Made by a program: the position numbers and the translations under genes. Positions 49,870-59,041 of a DNA stretch of 64,000 nt are shown here, piece after piece. Positions within the stretch are counted from its first letter, which is position 1. Each line of letters starts with the position of its first letter. Source of the DNA: Micromonospora sp. WMMA1363 (lineage in GTDB: Bacteria > Actinomycetota > Actinomycetes > Mycobacteriales > Micromonosporaceae); contig NZ_JAUALB010000001.1 of assembly GCF_030345795.1 (NCBI RefSeq), positions 987,001-1,051,000 on the forward strand. Direction: 5' to 3'. The notes below the pieces were generated by a model, which saw nothing but the letters and a program-made list of their open reading frames with translations, made no database searches and was not told where the DNA came from.

Positions 49870-50690
49870 GGGCTGGTGATCCACCGGTCGCGCAGGCTGG
49901 TCAGGATGGCGACCGAGACCACGAGCAGGATCAGGCTGAGCACCACCGCGGCCTGCACGTCCGTCTCCAACGTCAGGTAGACCGCGAGCGGCATGGTCCG
50001 CGTCCGGCCCGGATAGTTGCCGGCGAAGGTGATGGTGGCGCCGAATTCGCCCAACGCCCGTGCCCAGCACAGCACCGCCCCGGCGGCCAGGCCCGGGGCC
50101 ACCAGAGGCACGGTCACGTGCGTGAACGTCGTCCAACGTCCGGCGCCGAGGGCCGCTGCCGCCTCCTCGTACCGGCGGTCCGCGCCGCGCAACGCTCCCT
50201 CCACCGCGATGACCAGGAAGGGCATCGCGACGAACGCCTCGGCGAGCACCACCCCGGCGGTGGTGAACGGCAGGGCGATCCCGAAGGTCGAGTCGAGCCA
50301 GCCGCCGAGCAGACCACGCCGACCGAACACGAGCAGCAGCGCGACCCCGCCGACCACCGGCGGCAGCACCAACGGCACGGTGACCAGCGCGCGCACCAGA
50401 CGTCGGCCGGGGAACTCGACCCGGGCGAGCAGCCAGGCCAGCGGCACCCCGAGCAGCAGGCAGAGCAGGGTCGCCAGGGTGGCGGTGAGCAGCGACAGCC
50501 GCAGCGCGGCGAGCACCGCGGGCTCGGTCAGCCGCTGTGGCAGCGTGCTCCACGGCGTCCGGGCCAGCAGGCCGGCCAGGGGCAGAACCAAAAAGGTCAG
50601 GCCGAGCACCGCCGGCAGCAGCAGCGCCAGTGGTATCCCGCCCACCCGTCGCCGGGCCGGTCGCCGGGGCGCCGGGTAGGTCGTCGTCAT
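49866..50690 (-). CDS. modB: Molybdate ABC transporter permease
   Basis: A 274-residue inner-membrane permease with about six hydrophobic helices. The EAA-like loop facing the ATPase is seen as RRYEEAAAALGAGRWTTFTH, the characteristic ModB/CysT motif. The ATG shares bases with the modA stop (ATGA) and its own stop overlaps modC, so all three genes are translationally coupled. Confidence 0.92.
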   Translation of the reverse strand: MTTTYPAPRRPARRRVGGIPLALLLPAVLGLTFLVLPLAGLLARTPWSTLPQRLTEPAVLAALRLSLLTATLATLLCLLLGVPLAWLLARVEFPGRRLVRALVTVPLVLPPVVGGVALLLVFGRRGLLGGWLDSTFGIALPFTTAGVVLAEAFVAMPFLVIAVEGALRGADRRYEEAAAALGAGRWTTFTHVTVPLVAPGLAAGAVLCWARALGEFGATITFAGNYPGRTRTMPLAVYLTLETDVQAAVVLSLILLVVSVAILTSLRDRWITSP

Positions 50691-51457
50691 GGCCCCTGGA
50701 ACCCGGCTTCGATGAGGACCGCCCGCGCCGGGGCGGACCGGACGTACGCGACGAAGGCACGCGCCCCCTCGGGGTTCGGGGCATCGGCGAGGACGGCGAT
50801 CGGGTAGGCGTTCACGGCCGCGGCGGAATCGGGGAACTCGACGGCCGTCACGTCCGCCCCGGCGGCGTGGACGTCGGTGCGGTAGACGAGTGCGGCGTCC
50901 ACCTCGCCCAGCGTCAGCTTCGACAACGCGCCCTTCACGTTCTGTTCGAGGGTGACGGGGGTCAGGGTGATCCCCGCCGCGTCCAGAGCCGTGCGGGCGG
51001 CCGCCCCACAGGGCACCTGCTGGGCGCAGAGCGCCACCTTCAGGTTCCGCCGGGCCAGGTGGGCCGGACCGCGTACGCCTTGCGGGTTGCCGGACGCGAC
51101 GGCGATGACGAGCTGATTGCGGGCGAAGACGGCCGGCTCGCCGTCGAGGGCGCCGGCCTCGGCGACGGTGGCCATGTTCTGCGGCGCGGCGGCGGCGAAG
51201 ACGTCCGCGGGGGCGCCGACGGTGACCTGGGTGGCGAGGGCGGAACTGCCGGCGAAGTTGAACACCACGGTCACACCGGGGTTGGCCGCCTCGAAGTCCC
51301 GCCCGATCCGGGTGAACGACTCGGTCAGCGACGCGGCGGCGAAGACCGTGACCGTCCCGTCGTCGCCGGCCGGTCCCGCACCTGATCCGCCGCAGCCGCC
51401 CAGGGCAAGCGCGGCGGTGGTGGCCACAGCGACGGCACGCACGGCGTGCGCTCTCAC
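50687..51457 (-). CDS. modA: Molybdate-binding lipoprotein
   Basis: A 256-residue binding protein. The signal peptide ends in a lipobox (ALALGGC). The ligand pocket of ModA is recognisable: TVFAAASLTESF, NFAGSSALATQV, AAAPQNMATV and the late VDAALVYRTDV. It would deliver molybdate (or tungstate) to ModB/ModC. GTG 51457 overlaps the stop of the upstream regulator gene (GTGA). Confidence 0.92.
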   Translation of the reverse strand: MRAHAVRAVAVATTAALALGGCGGSGAGPAGDDGTVTVFAAASLTESFTRIGRDFEAANPGVTVVFNFAGSSALATQVTVGAPADVFAAAAPQNMATVAEAGALDGEPAVFARNQLVIAVASGNPQGVRGPAHLARRNLKVALCAQQVPCGAAARTALDAAGITLTPVTLEQNVKGALSKLTLGEVDAALVYRTDVHAAGADVTAVEFPDSAAAVNAYPIAVLADAPNPEGARAFVAYVRSAPARAVLIEAGFQGP

Positions 51458-51879
51458 GGCACCTGCCTTGCCCCGGAGCCGGCCGCCGGCCCGGCCCGTT
51501 CCACCACCACGGTCGTCGACTTGATCACGGCGACCGCGAGCGAGCCGATCCGCAGGTCCACGTCGTCGACCGCCTCCCGGCTCATCAGCGAGACGATCCG
51601 GAACGGGCCGGCCTGGATGTCGACCTGCGCCATCACGGTGTCCTTGACGACGTTCACCACGATGCCGCGCAGCCGGTTGCGGGCCGAGGAGGCGTCCGCC
51701 CGGTCATCCGGCTCGGCGGACTGGGCGCGGGCGAACGCGGCCAGGTCCACCCCGTCGACCATCCGGTGCCCGTGCTCGTCCCGGGTGGCGCGGAGTCGGC
51801 CCGCGTCGATCCACCGGCGGACGGTGTCGGCACTCACGCCGAGCAGCTCGGCCGCCTCCCCGATCCGGAACATCGCCAC
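51454..51879 (-). CDS. Molybdenum-responsive regulator: MerR-like HTH plus Mop/TOBE domain
   Basis: A 141-residue protein. The N-terminal 50 residues are an excisionase/MerR-like HTH (RIGEAAELLGVSADTVRRWI). The C-terminal half is a single Mop/TOBE domain (SARNRLRGIVVNVVKDTVMA and a late LRIGSLAVAVIKSTTVVV) that binds molybdate. It leads the mod operon and probably senses the imported anion. TAGGGT (minus, 51887-51892) lies seven bases before GTG 51879, which fixes the start. It is not the LysR-like ModE of E. coli. Confidence 0.87.
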   Translation of the reverse strand: MAMFRIGEAAELLGVSADTVRRWIDAGRLRATRDEHGHRMVDGVDLAAFARAQSAEPDDRADASSARNRLRGIVVNVVKDTVMAQVDIQAGPFRIVSLMSREAVDDVDLRIGSLAVAVIKSTTVVVERAGPAAGSGARQVP

Positions 51880-52142
51880 AGCCGACACCCTAGCCCCTCG
51901 CATCCGCGAGTAAGAAGCACGGTCTGGCTGGTCTCTGCCCCATTATCCCGCCGAATCCACCCGCATTCGCGCGGCGCACCGACAGCGCCCTCGCGGCGTG
52001 CCCGACGGGGTACCGGGCGAGGACGAGCGCACCGCGGTGACGGTGCGGATCAGGCCGCGCGGCCCGCGACGGCCGGACACGCATAATGGAGTCGGCCGGC
52101 GCGGGGTCGCCGGCCGACGGTTGGAACAGCGGACGGAGTACG

Positions 52143-52550
52143 GTGACCCAGGCGATGCCGAACGTGACCCGGAACACTCGGCAGCGTGCCGAGGTGCTGG
52201 CCCTGCTCCGCCAGGTCGAGGGCTTCCACACCGCGCAGCAGCTGCACCGAATGCTCTGCGACCGCGGTGCCAGGGTCGGCCTGACCACGGTCTACCGGAC
52301 GCTCCAGCTCCTGGTCGGCGCCGGAGAGATCGACTCCACCCGGCTACCCGGCGGCGAACAGCTGTTCCGTCGGTGCAGCGAGAGCCGCCACCACCATCAT
52401 CTGGTCTGCCGCCCCTGCGGCCGGACGGTCGAGGTGGCCGGCCCGGCCGTCGAGCGCTGGGCCGACCAGGTGGCGGCCGAGCACGGCTTCACCGATGTCG
52501 GTCACACCCTGGAGATCTTCGGCACCTGTGCCGGCTGCGCCGCCTCCTGA
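52143..52550 (+). CDS. Fur-family regulator, probably Zur
   Basis: A 135-residue metal-dependent repressor. The winged helix is RNTRQRAEVLALLRQVEGFH through VGLTTVYRTLQLLV. The metal sites are the HHHHLVCRPCGRTVEV run and the C-terminal CAGCA, the pair of CxxC motifs that hold structural zinc. The spacing fits Zur rather than Fur, but a zinc role is inference. The frame is open from 52086; GTG 52143 has GGAG four bases upstream, and CATAAT at 52083-52088 is a likely -10. Confidence 0.85.
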   Translation: MTQAMPNVTRNTRQRAEVLALLRQVEGFHTAQQLHRMLCDRGARVGLTTVYRTLQLLVGAGEIDSTRLPGGEQLFRRCSESRHHHHLVCRPCGRTVEVAGPAVERWADQVAAEHGFTDVGHTLEIFGTCAGCAAS

Positions 52551-52602
52551 CGGACCGTCCGCCGTCCGGTGGCCGCGGTCCGCCCCGTCCCACCCGCCGG
52601 GG

Positions 52603-53087
52603 TCAACTCCCACGTCGTGGGCGGCCCTTGAGCCGCCGGCCCAGCTCCCGGGCGATCTCTCGGTCGGCGTCGCGTTCTGCGAGCACCTGCCGCTTGTCGT
52701 ACGACTTCCGCCCCTGGGCCAACGCCAGCTCGACCTTCGCCCAGCCGTTCGCGAAGTACATCGACAGGGGGACCAGGGTCAGGCCGCCGTCGCGCAGCCT
52801 ATCCCGGATCCGGTCGATTTCCACCCGGTGCAGCAGCAGCTTCCGGGTGCGCCTGGGCGCGTGGTTGGTCCAGCTTCCGTAGCCGTACTCGGTGATGTGC
52901 AGCCCGTGCAGCATCAGCTCGCCGTCGCGTTCCTGCGCGAAAGCGTCCACCAGGGACACCCGTCCCTCGCGCAGCGACTTCACCTCGGTGCCGGCCAGCA
53001 CGATCCCCGCCTCGTACGCGCGTAATCGTGCCGGGCCCTACGATTCGAGGCGATCAGCGTGCGTGGGTGCTGCCGGGTGGTGCTCAC
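52603..53087 (-). pseudogene. smpB: Trans-translation protein SmpB, frameshifted near the N-terminus
   Basis: From GTG 53087 the frame reads [20 protein letters not shown] and then DY, the proper SmpB start, and leaves frame near 53015-53023. The rest, [20 protein letters not shown] to the basic tail KGRPRRGS at 52603, is intact in another frame. The expected residues between (of the type ILDT) are missing, which fits a deletion of about ten bases. SmpB brings tmRNA to stalled ribosomes and is seldom lost, so this may be an assembly error. Internal GTG 53001 would omit the first beta strand and is unlikely to work. Confidence 0.8.
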
Positions 53088-53191
53088 CGGGTGCAGGATA
53101 CGCCGGCGGGCCGCCAACGGGTGCGGCGCACTGAGCCGTCCGGCTCGGCCCGTCTGCCGCGATGTCGGTAGTCCTGCCGAGGGTGGCGAAC

Positions 53192-53704
53192 TCAGGGGGA
53201 GTGCCGGGCGAGGAAATCGGCGAGCACCCGGGTGTGGGTGGAGAACGCCAGCTCGACCGGTTCGGTGAGCACCAGCCACTCGGTGGCCTCCGCGGTGGGC
53301 GCGGAGGGCGGAAGCGACGCGGCTCCCCGCGCCGGCAGCTCTCCGAAGATCATCATCGTGCCGGCGGTCGGGGCGCTGTGCACCGCGAACAACGCCGCGT
53401 CGGCTGGTTCGGCGAGTAGGCCGGTCTCCTCGCGTAGCTCCCGGACCAGCGCCTCCTGCCACTGCTCGCCGTACTCGATGAAACCGCCGGGTAACGCGAG
53501 CAGCCCGCGCGCCGGTTCGATGTCCCGGCGGACGACCACCACGCCCAGGCCGATGTCCGTGCGCACCGGCAGCACCGCCACCGCGACCGGCAGCGGGTTG
53601 CGCCAGACGGTCTGGCCGCAGGCCGTGCAGACCCGGGGCCACGCAACCGCCGGTGGGTACGCCATGCCGCAGTAGGAGCAGTGCGAGTACGCCGCGCCGG
53701 TCAT
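53192..53704 (-). CDS. NUDIX hydrolase with N-terminal zinc ribbon
   Basis: A 170-residue protein. The zinc ribbon is CSYCG and CTACG in the first 35 residues. The NUDIX box is GGFIEYGEQWQEALVRELRE followed by ETGL, with the metal-binding Glu residues present. Such zinc-ribbon NUDIX proteins include NudC-like NADH pyrophosphatases and ADP-ribose hydrolases. ATG 53704 is fixed by ACGTTA at 53713-53718 (TAACGT on the minus strand), eight bases upstream. Confidence 0.87.
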   Translation of the reverse strand: MTGAAYSHCSYCGMAYPPAVAWPRVCTACGQTVWRNPLPVAVAVLPVRTDIGLGVVVVRRDIEPARGLLALPGGFIEYGEQWQEALVRELREETGLLAEPADAALFAVHSAPTAGTMMIFGELPARGAASLPPSAPTAEATEWLVLTEPVELAFSTHTRVLADFLARHSP

Positions 53705-53907
53705 GCCGCCGCACGTTACCCGCACGCTCGCCGGTGCTGGGATCGGCTCCGGGCTCGCCGGCCGGGCGGCGCCCCGGCGGGCCATCCTGGCCCCCACCGC
53801 CAGCCGTTCGAAGTGTTTGGCTTCGCAGGACGCGTTCGGGCTTCCGTCAAATAATCGGCATTCCCCGCGGCATTCTGTGGCCCGGCTCACCCCGGGAGGA
53901 GTCGTCT

Positions 53908-55197
53908 ATGTCGGTGCGATTCGTCCTCGTGCCTGAGGGTCCGCACGCCCCAGTGCCGCCGGCCCGGCGTTTCCCGCTCCCCTGGCCGGGAACCCGGAGA
54001 ACATCCGGCAGTGCGGCGCCCGGCGCGCCGCCCGACGAACGGACGGCACCGCCCATGACATACCGTCCGGTACCGGCCGCCACCCTGCCCGACCTCAGCA
54101 GACTCACCCTCGGTGTGGAGGAGGAGTACCTGCTGCTGCACTCCGGGACGGGGGAGAGCCTGCCGGTCGCCGGCCGGGTACTCGACAGTCTGGCACAGAC
54201 CGCCCGCGGCCAGAGCCGGCGGGAGTTCCGGCACAGCATGGTCGAGATGGTCACGCCGGTCAGCGCAGACCTGACCGAGCTGCGGGAGCAGCTGATCGCA
54301 CTGCGTGAAGCCGCCGCCGACGCGGCCGAGGCCGCTGGCGCCCGTCTCGTCGCGGTGGGCGCCACACCGGTGCGCGAGCCGCACCGGACCGTGCCCGACG
54401 AACCGCGCTACCACGCGATGTCCCGGCGGTTCGGGCCGGTCGCGCACGACCCGGCCGTCTGCGGCTGTCACGTGCACGTCGGGGTGCCGGATCGGGAACT
54501 TGCTGTGCAGGTCTGCAACAACCTGCGTCCGTGGCTACCGGTGGTGCAGGCGATCACCGCCAACTCGCCGTTGCACGACGGCCGCGACACCGGGCACGCG
54601 AGCTGGCGGTCGATGCAGCTGGAACGCTGGCCGAGCATCGGCCCCACCCCGTACTTCGATTCGCTCGCCGACTACGAGGCGACCGTGGCTGACCTGATCA
54701 ACGCCGGCATCATGCTGGACGCGGCGATGGTCTACTGGTATGCCCGGCCGTCCGTGGCGTACCCCACCGTGGAGGTCCGGGTCGGCGACGTCTGCCCGAC
54801 GGTCGACGACACGGTGCTGGTAGCCGGGATGGTCCGGGCGCTCGTGGCGACCGCGGCCGACGACGTCCGCGTCGGCGCCGACACCCCACGGATCCGGGAC
54901 TGTCTGGTCGCGGCCGCGCACTGGCGCGCCGCCCACGACGGGCTCGACGGTGACCTCATCGACCTGCGCTCCGGCCGCGCCCGGCCCGCCTGGGAACTGG
55001 TAGACGACCTGTTCGCCACGGTCGCGCCCGCGCTGGAGCGTCACGGTGACCTGCCGTACGTCCGCGAGCAGCTGAACCGGGTCCGCCGGGACGGCAACGG
55101 CGCGGCCCGGCAACGCCGCATCCTCGCCCGTACCGACGGCGACGTACGTGCCGTCCTCGAGCACCTGGCCGCCGAGACCCGTCCCTGCCCGTCGTGA
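53908..55197 (+). CDS. Carboxylate-amine ligase, GCS2/YbdK family
   Basis: An ATP-dependent ligase related to plant-type glutamate-cysteine ligase. The catalytic core starts at TLGVEEEYLLLHSGTGE and includes VCGCHVHVGVPD and ARPSVAYPTVEVRVGD, whose Glu, His and Arg line the active site; it matches YbdK in length (about 380 residues). ATG 53908 has a strong GGGAGGAG six bases upstream and would add a 49-residue Pro/Arg-rich extension before the core start at ATG 54055. The acceptor amine is unknown. The convergent neighbour is an amidotransferase that amidates a glutamyl product in related systems. Confidence 0.85.
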   Translation: MSVRFVLVPEGPHAPVPPARRFPLPWPGTRRTSGSAAPGAPPDERTAPPMTYRPVPAATLPDLSRLTLGVEEEYLLLHSGTGESLPVAGRVLDSLAQTARGQSRREFRHSMVEMVTPVSADLTELREQLIALREAAADAAEAAGARLVAVGATPVREPHRTVPDEPRYHAMSRRFGPVAHDPAVCGCHVHVGVPDRELAVQVCNNLRPWLPVVQAITANSPLHDGRDTGHASWRSMQLERWPSIGPTPYFDSLADYEATVADLINAGIMLDAAMVYWYARPSVAYPTVEVRVGDVCPTVDDTVLVAGMVRALVATAADDVRVGADTPRIRDCLVAAAHWRAAHDGLDGDLIDLRSGRARPAWELVDDLFATVAPALERHGDLPYVREQLNRVRRDGNGAARQRRILARTDGDVRAVLEHLAAETRPCPS

Positions 55198-55253
55198 TCG
55201 CGGCACCCCTTCTCCCACGACACCCGCCGTGGCCAGGAGGCTCCTCCCACTCC

Positions 55254-57038
55254 TCAGCGGATGTGGTGCGTCTGGAGCCACAGCTCCAGCAGGCCGAGCT
55301 GCCACAGCTTGTTGCTGCCGGCCGAGGTCCGCGCCGCCGCGGGATCGGCGAGCAGTTCCTCGACGTACTCGGGCCGGAACAGGCCCCGCTCCCGGGCCGC
55401 CGGTGCCCGCAGCGCCGCCACGACCTGTTCCCGCACCTTGCCGTCCACGTTGCGCAACGCCGGCACCGGGAAGTAGCCCTTCGGTCGGTCGATCACCGCG
55501 GCTGGTAGCACCTCCCGGGCGATCTCCTTGAGTATTCCCTTGCCGCCCTGCGCCGCCTTGTGCTCCGGCGGACAGGCCGCCGCGAGCGCCACCAGGTCCT
55601 GGTCGAGGAACGGGGTACGCACCTCCAGCCCCCACGCCATGCTCATGCTGTCCACCCGTTTCACCGGGTCGTCGGGGAGCATCCGGTGGGTGTCCAGGCG
55701 CAGCACCGCGTCCAGCGCGGTCTCCGCGCCAGGCGCGGCCAGCTCGGCAGCGAGTAACTCCCGGCTGGCGTCCCGGTCGCCGGCGTACGCCGGACCGACC
55801 ACCCGGGTCAGCTCGGCGTGGTCGCGGTCGAAGAAGGCCGCCGCGAACGCCTCCGCCGCGCCGTCGCGGTGCATCGCGACCAGTGGCTGGTGGTAGCCGT
55901 ACCCGGCGAACACCTCGTCGGCGCCCTGCCCGGACTGGGCCACCTTCACGTGTTTCGCCACCTGCTCGGACAACAGGTGGAAGGCGACCACGTCGTGACT
56001 GCCCATCGGCTCGGTCATCGCGGCCACCGTCGCCCGGATCGCCGGCACGAGATCGTCGTTGGCGAGCCGGATCCGGTGGTGGTCGGTGTCGTACGCGCGG
56101 GCCACCAGGTCGGAGTAGCGGAACTCGTCGCCGGCCTCGCCGTCCCGGCTGTCGAACCCGATGCTGAACGTCCGGAGGTGCTGTTGGCCGGCTTCGGCGA
56201 GCAGCGCCACGATGAGGCTGGAGTCCAGCCCGCCGGAGAGCAACACGCCGACCGGAACGTCGGCGACCAGCCGTCGCCGGACCGCCGTGCGCAACGCGCC
56301 CCCGACCGCCGCCCGCCAGTCCCGGTGGTCCATGCCGGCGTAGTCGGGGTCGCGGACGTACTCCGGACGCCAGTAGACGCGTTCCCGGCTGCGTCCGTCC
56401 GCCTCGACCACCCGCAGCGTCGCCGGGGGCAGCTTGCGGACACCGCGCAGGACGGTTCGCGGTGCCGGCACGATCGAGTGCCAGGACAGGTAGTGGTGCA
56501 GAGCCACCGGATCGATGCCGGTGTCGACATCGCCGCCGCGAAGCAGGGCCGGCAGGGTCGAGGCGAACCGCAGCCGGCCGGGGGACTCGGCGAGGTACAG
56601 CGGTTTGATGCCGAGCCGGTCCCGGGCCAGCAGCAGTCGCCGCCGAGCCCGGTCGACCAGCCCGATCGCGAACATGCCGACGAGATGCTCGACGAAGGCC
56701 TCTCCCCACTCGGCGTACGCCACCAGGATCACCTCGGTATCGCTGGTGGATCGGAAGGTGTGCCCCGCGGCACTCAGCCGTTCGCGCAGCTCCGGGTAGT
56801 TGTAGACACAGCCGTTGAAGACGAGGGCGAGTCCCAGGTCCTCGCGCACCATCGGCTGGGCGCCGGCGTCCGACAGGTCGATGATGGTGAGTCGCCGGTG
56901 GCCGAGGGCTACCCAGGCCGCACACCACGAGCCCTGGCCGTCGGGCCCGCGGGAGGACATCGCGTCGGTCATCCGGGCCACCGCGTCCGCGTCCGGCGTC
57001 GTCCCGTCGAACCGGGCCTCACCACTGATGCCGCACAT
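55254..57038 (-). CDS. Asparagine-synthase-type amidotransferase, N-acetylglutaminylglutamine family
   Basis: A 594-residue glutamine-dependent amidotransferase. Cys2 (MCGISG) is the glutaminase nucleophile. The synthase domain has the pyrophosphate loop [16 protein letters not shown] and a second motif [15 protein letters not shown]. The segments [17 protein letters not shown] and [20 protein letters not shown] match the TIGR03104-type enzymes that amidate N-acetylglutaminylglutamine, an osmolyte, rather than ordinary AsnB. The partner ATP-grasp/GNAT enzyme of that pathway is absent; a GCS2-type ligase is next door instead, 56 bases away and convergent. Confidence 0.88.
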   Translation of the reverse strand: MCGISGEARFDGTTPDADAVARMTDAMSSRGPDGQGSWCAAWVALGHRRLTIIDLSDAGAQPMVREDLGLALVFNGCVYNYPELRERLSAAGHTFRSTSDTEVILVAYAEWGEAFVEHLVGMFAIGLVDRARRRLLLARDRLGIKPLYLAESPGRLRFASTLPALLRGGDVDTGIDPVALHHYLSWHSIVPAPRTVLRGVRKLPPATLRVVEADGRSRERVYWRPEYVRDPDYAGMDHRDWRAAVGGALRTAVRRRLVADVPVGVLLSGGLDSSLIVALLAEAGQQHLRTFSIGFDSRDGEAGDEFRYSDLVARAYDTDHHRIRLANDDLVPAIRATVAAMTEPMGSHDVVAFHLLSEQVAKHVKVAQSGQGADEVFAGYGYHQPLVAMHRDGAAEAFAAAFFDRDHAELTRVVGPAYAGDRDASRELLAAELAAPGAETALDAVLRLDTHRMLPDDPVKRVDSMSMAWGLEVRTPFLDQDLVALAAACPPEHKAAQGGKGILKEIAREVLPAAVIDRPKGYFPVPALRNVDGKVREQVVAALRAPAARERGLFRPEYVEELLADPAAARTSAGSNKLWQLGLLELWLQTHHIR

Positions 57039-57235
57039 GGTCAGCGCTCACCGGCCCGCTGTCGGGCCGCCCGGTCGAGGCGGCCGTCAACCACCGGACC
57101 CATCCGCCACCGTCCCGTCGCGCCGGCCGCGGACCACTTCCTGCGGCCCGCTCCCGTCCACCGGACGGGAGCCTCGGCTACCCGCTGTCCGGCCAGCCAA
57201 ACGAGCGTCTCAAAAGAGTCGCGAAAAATGACCCG

Positions 57236-58021
57236 CTAGTCCGCGTCGGACCGGTCCAGATGCCGGTAGACCGTCGCTCGGGACACCCCGAGCACGGTGG
57301 CGATCTCGTCCACCGAGTGGGTGCCGGCCGCGTGCAGCCGCCGCGCCGTGCGGACCTGCTCCGGACCCATCGACCGGGGGCGCCCCGGCTGCCGCCGGCC
57401 GGCCGTGCGCCTGGTGCCCGCGCTCGCGCCGTCCAGCGGTTCGGCACCGGCCGGCGGTCCGGCGTCGCCCGCGCCTCCCGCGCCTCCCAGCAGCCGGTGT
57501 ACGCCGTCGAGCATGTCAGCGCGCAGGGTCTCCTCGGGGACGTCGTCGATCAAGACGATCGGGTCGCTGCACATCGCGATGGCCTGCACGGCGCGCACCC
57601 GCTCCCGGCGTCGGGCGTCCGGGCCGGCGACGATCTCGTTGGCGCGCCTGGCAATCTGCATGATCCGGTGATAGGTCACCCCGCGGGAGAGCATGGCGAT
57701 GTCGTGGAAGAGCACGCGGAGCGGGCGGCGGTGGCGCAGCAGCGTGTCGATCCAGCCCGCGAGCAGTGCCTCGCGGGCCCGCGGGGGCGGCAGCGCGGCG
57801 GTGGCGTCCAGGAGCGACTCCAGGTCCACCAGCAGCGGCTCGGTCAAGGCGGAGAGCAGGTCCTCCTTGGCGGGAAAGTGGTACAAGACGCCTGCCTTGG
57901 TCAGCCGCAGCCGCTCGGCGATCTGCCGCAGCGAGGTGCGCTGGTAGCCGTACCGGGCGAACAGGTCCAACGCGACCCGCAGGATCTGGGTGCGGGTGTC
58001 GTCGGGCGCCTCGGCGGTCAT
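57236..58021 (-). CDS. TetR-family regulator with an added C-terminal recombinase-type HTH
   Basis: A 261-residue repressor. Residues 1-55 are the TetR helix-turn-helix ([20 protein letters not shown] then [17 protein letters not shown]), and residues 60-180 the ligand-binding domain. After a Gly/Ala/Arg linker, the last 50 residues form a second HTH of the Hin/resolvase kind ([20 protein letters not shown] then [13 protein letters not shown]). Two DNA-binding modules in one TetR protein are unusual. It is divergent from the ABC exporter, with a perfect palindrome between them. Confidence 0.9.
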   Translation of the reverse strand: MTAEAPDDTRTQILRVALDLFARYGYQRTSLRQIAERLRLTKAGVLYHFPAKEDLLSALTEPLLVDLESLLDATAALPPPRAREALLAGWIDTLLRHRRPLRVLFHDIAMLSRGVTYHRIMQIARRANEIVAGPDARRRERVRAVQAIAMCSDPIVLIDDVPEETLRADMLDGVHRLLGGAGGAGDAGPPAGAEPLDGASAGTRRTAGRRQPGRPRSMGPEQVRTARRLHAAGTHSVDEIATVLGVSRATVYRHLDRSDAD

Positions 58022-58063
58022 GTCGCTGAGCGTAGCCGCGGTCCTGATCGGTGGGTTGAAACC

Positions 58064-58080
58064 ACTGACCGTCGGTCAGT
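58064..58080. promoter_or_regulatory. 17-bp perfect palindrome, probable TetR operator
   Basis: ACTGACC and GGTCAGT surround GTC. The right arm runs into TAGGCT (58080-58085), a -10 box for the exporter operon, so a bound dimer would block the polymerase. It lies 42 bases from the TetR start and could also control that gene. Confidence 0.75.
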
Positions 58081-58117
58081 AGGCTGGGGTGTCGAACCGG
58101 CTGCGGCAGGAGGAGCC

Positions 58118-59041
58118 ATGCCCGTCATCGCGATCGCCGGCCTGGTCAAGAACTTCGGTACGGTCCGCGCTCTCGACGGCCTCGACCTGTTGGTCGAGGC
58201 CGGGGAGGTACACGGGTTCCTGGGGCCCAACGGCTCCGGCAAGTCCACCACCATTCGGATCCTGCTCGGCCTGCTGCGCCGCGACGTCGGCGACGTGCGG
58301 CTGCTCGACGCGGATCCCTGGCGCGACGCGGTGGCGCTGCACCGCCGACTCGCGTACGTGCCCGGCGACGTGAACCTGTGGCCCAACCTGTCCGGTGGCG
58401 AGGCGATCGATCTGTTCGGCGCGCTGCGCGGCGGGCTGGACCGGCGTCGCCGCGACGAACTGCTGAGGCGCTTCGATCTGGACCCGACGAAGAAGTGCCG
58501 CTCGTACTCCAAGGGCAACCGGCAGAAGGTCGCGATCGTCGCCGCGTTCGCCTCCGACGTGGAGCTGTATGTGCTCGACGAGCCGACCTCCGGGCTCGAC
58601 CCGCTGATGGAGGCGGTGTTCCAGGAGGAGGTCCGCCGGCTCACCCGTGACGGTGCCACCGTGCTGCTCTCCAGCCACGTCCTCGCCGAGGTCGAGGCGC
58701 TCTGTGACCGGGTCAGCATCATCCGCGCCGGCCGCACCGTGGAATCCGGCACACTGACTCGACTGCGGCACCTGGCCCGGACCACGGTCACCGTCGAGAC
58801 GGCGCGCCCGCTGGTCGGCGTCGCGGAGCTGCCCGGCGTGCACGAGGTGCGTGCCGTGGACGGCCGCACGCGGCTGGAGGTGGAGCCGGAGCACCTCGAC
58901 GAGCTGCTGGCGCACCTGGTCCGCTTCGGGGTGCGAGCGCTCACCAGCGCCCCACCGACCCTCGAAGAACTGTTCCTGCGGCACTACGACGGCGCCGCGG
59001 GCGACGGCCGGGTCGCCGCCGGCGCGGAGCGGGTCCGATGA
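58118..59041 (+). CDS. ABC exporter ATP-binding protein
   Basis: A 307-residue ATPase of the drug/antibiotic exporter group. Walker A is [20 protein letters not shown]. The signature is changed to [19 protein letters not shown] (SKGN in place of SGGQ), as seen in some ABC-2 exporters. Walker B is [15 protein letters not shown]. The C-terminus overlaps the permease start (ATGA). GCAGGAGGAG lies a few bases before ATG 58118. It is probably repressed by the divergent TetR protein. Confidence 0.92.
   Translation: MPVIAIAGLVKNFGTVRALDGLDLLVEAGEVHGFLGPNGSGKSTTIRILLGLLRRDVGDVRLLDADPWRDAVALHRRLAYVPGDVNLWPNLSGGEAIDLFGALRGGLDRRRRDELLRRFDLDPTKKCRSYSKGNRQKVAIVAAFASDVELYVLDEPTSGLDPLMEAVFQEEVRRLTRDGATVLLSSHVLAEVEALCDRVSIIRAGRTVESGTLTRLRHLARTTVTVETARPLVGVAELPGVHEVRAVDGRTRLEVEPEHLDELLAHLVRFGVRALTSAPPTLEELFLRHYDGAAGDGRVAAGAERVR

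Noticed and set aside
52551..52602. tmRNA gene next to smpB
   Set aside because: The gap to the Zur-like gene is about 50 bases, far too short for ssrA.
58497..58520. Broken ABC signature in the exporter ATPase
   Set aside because: SKGN instead of SGGQ looks damaged, but such variants are common in active ABC-2 exporters and the frame is intact.
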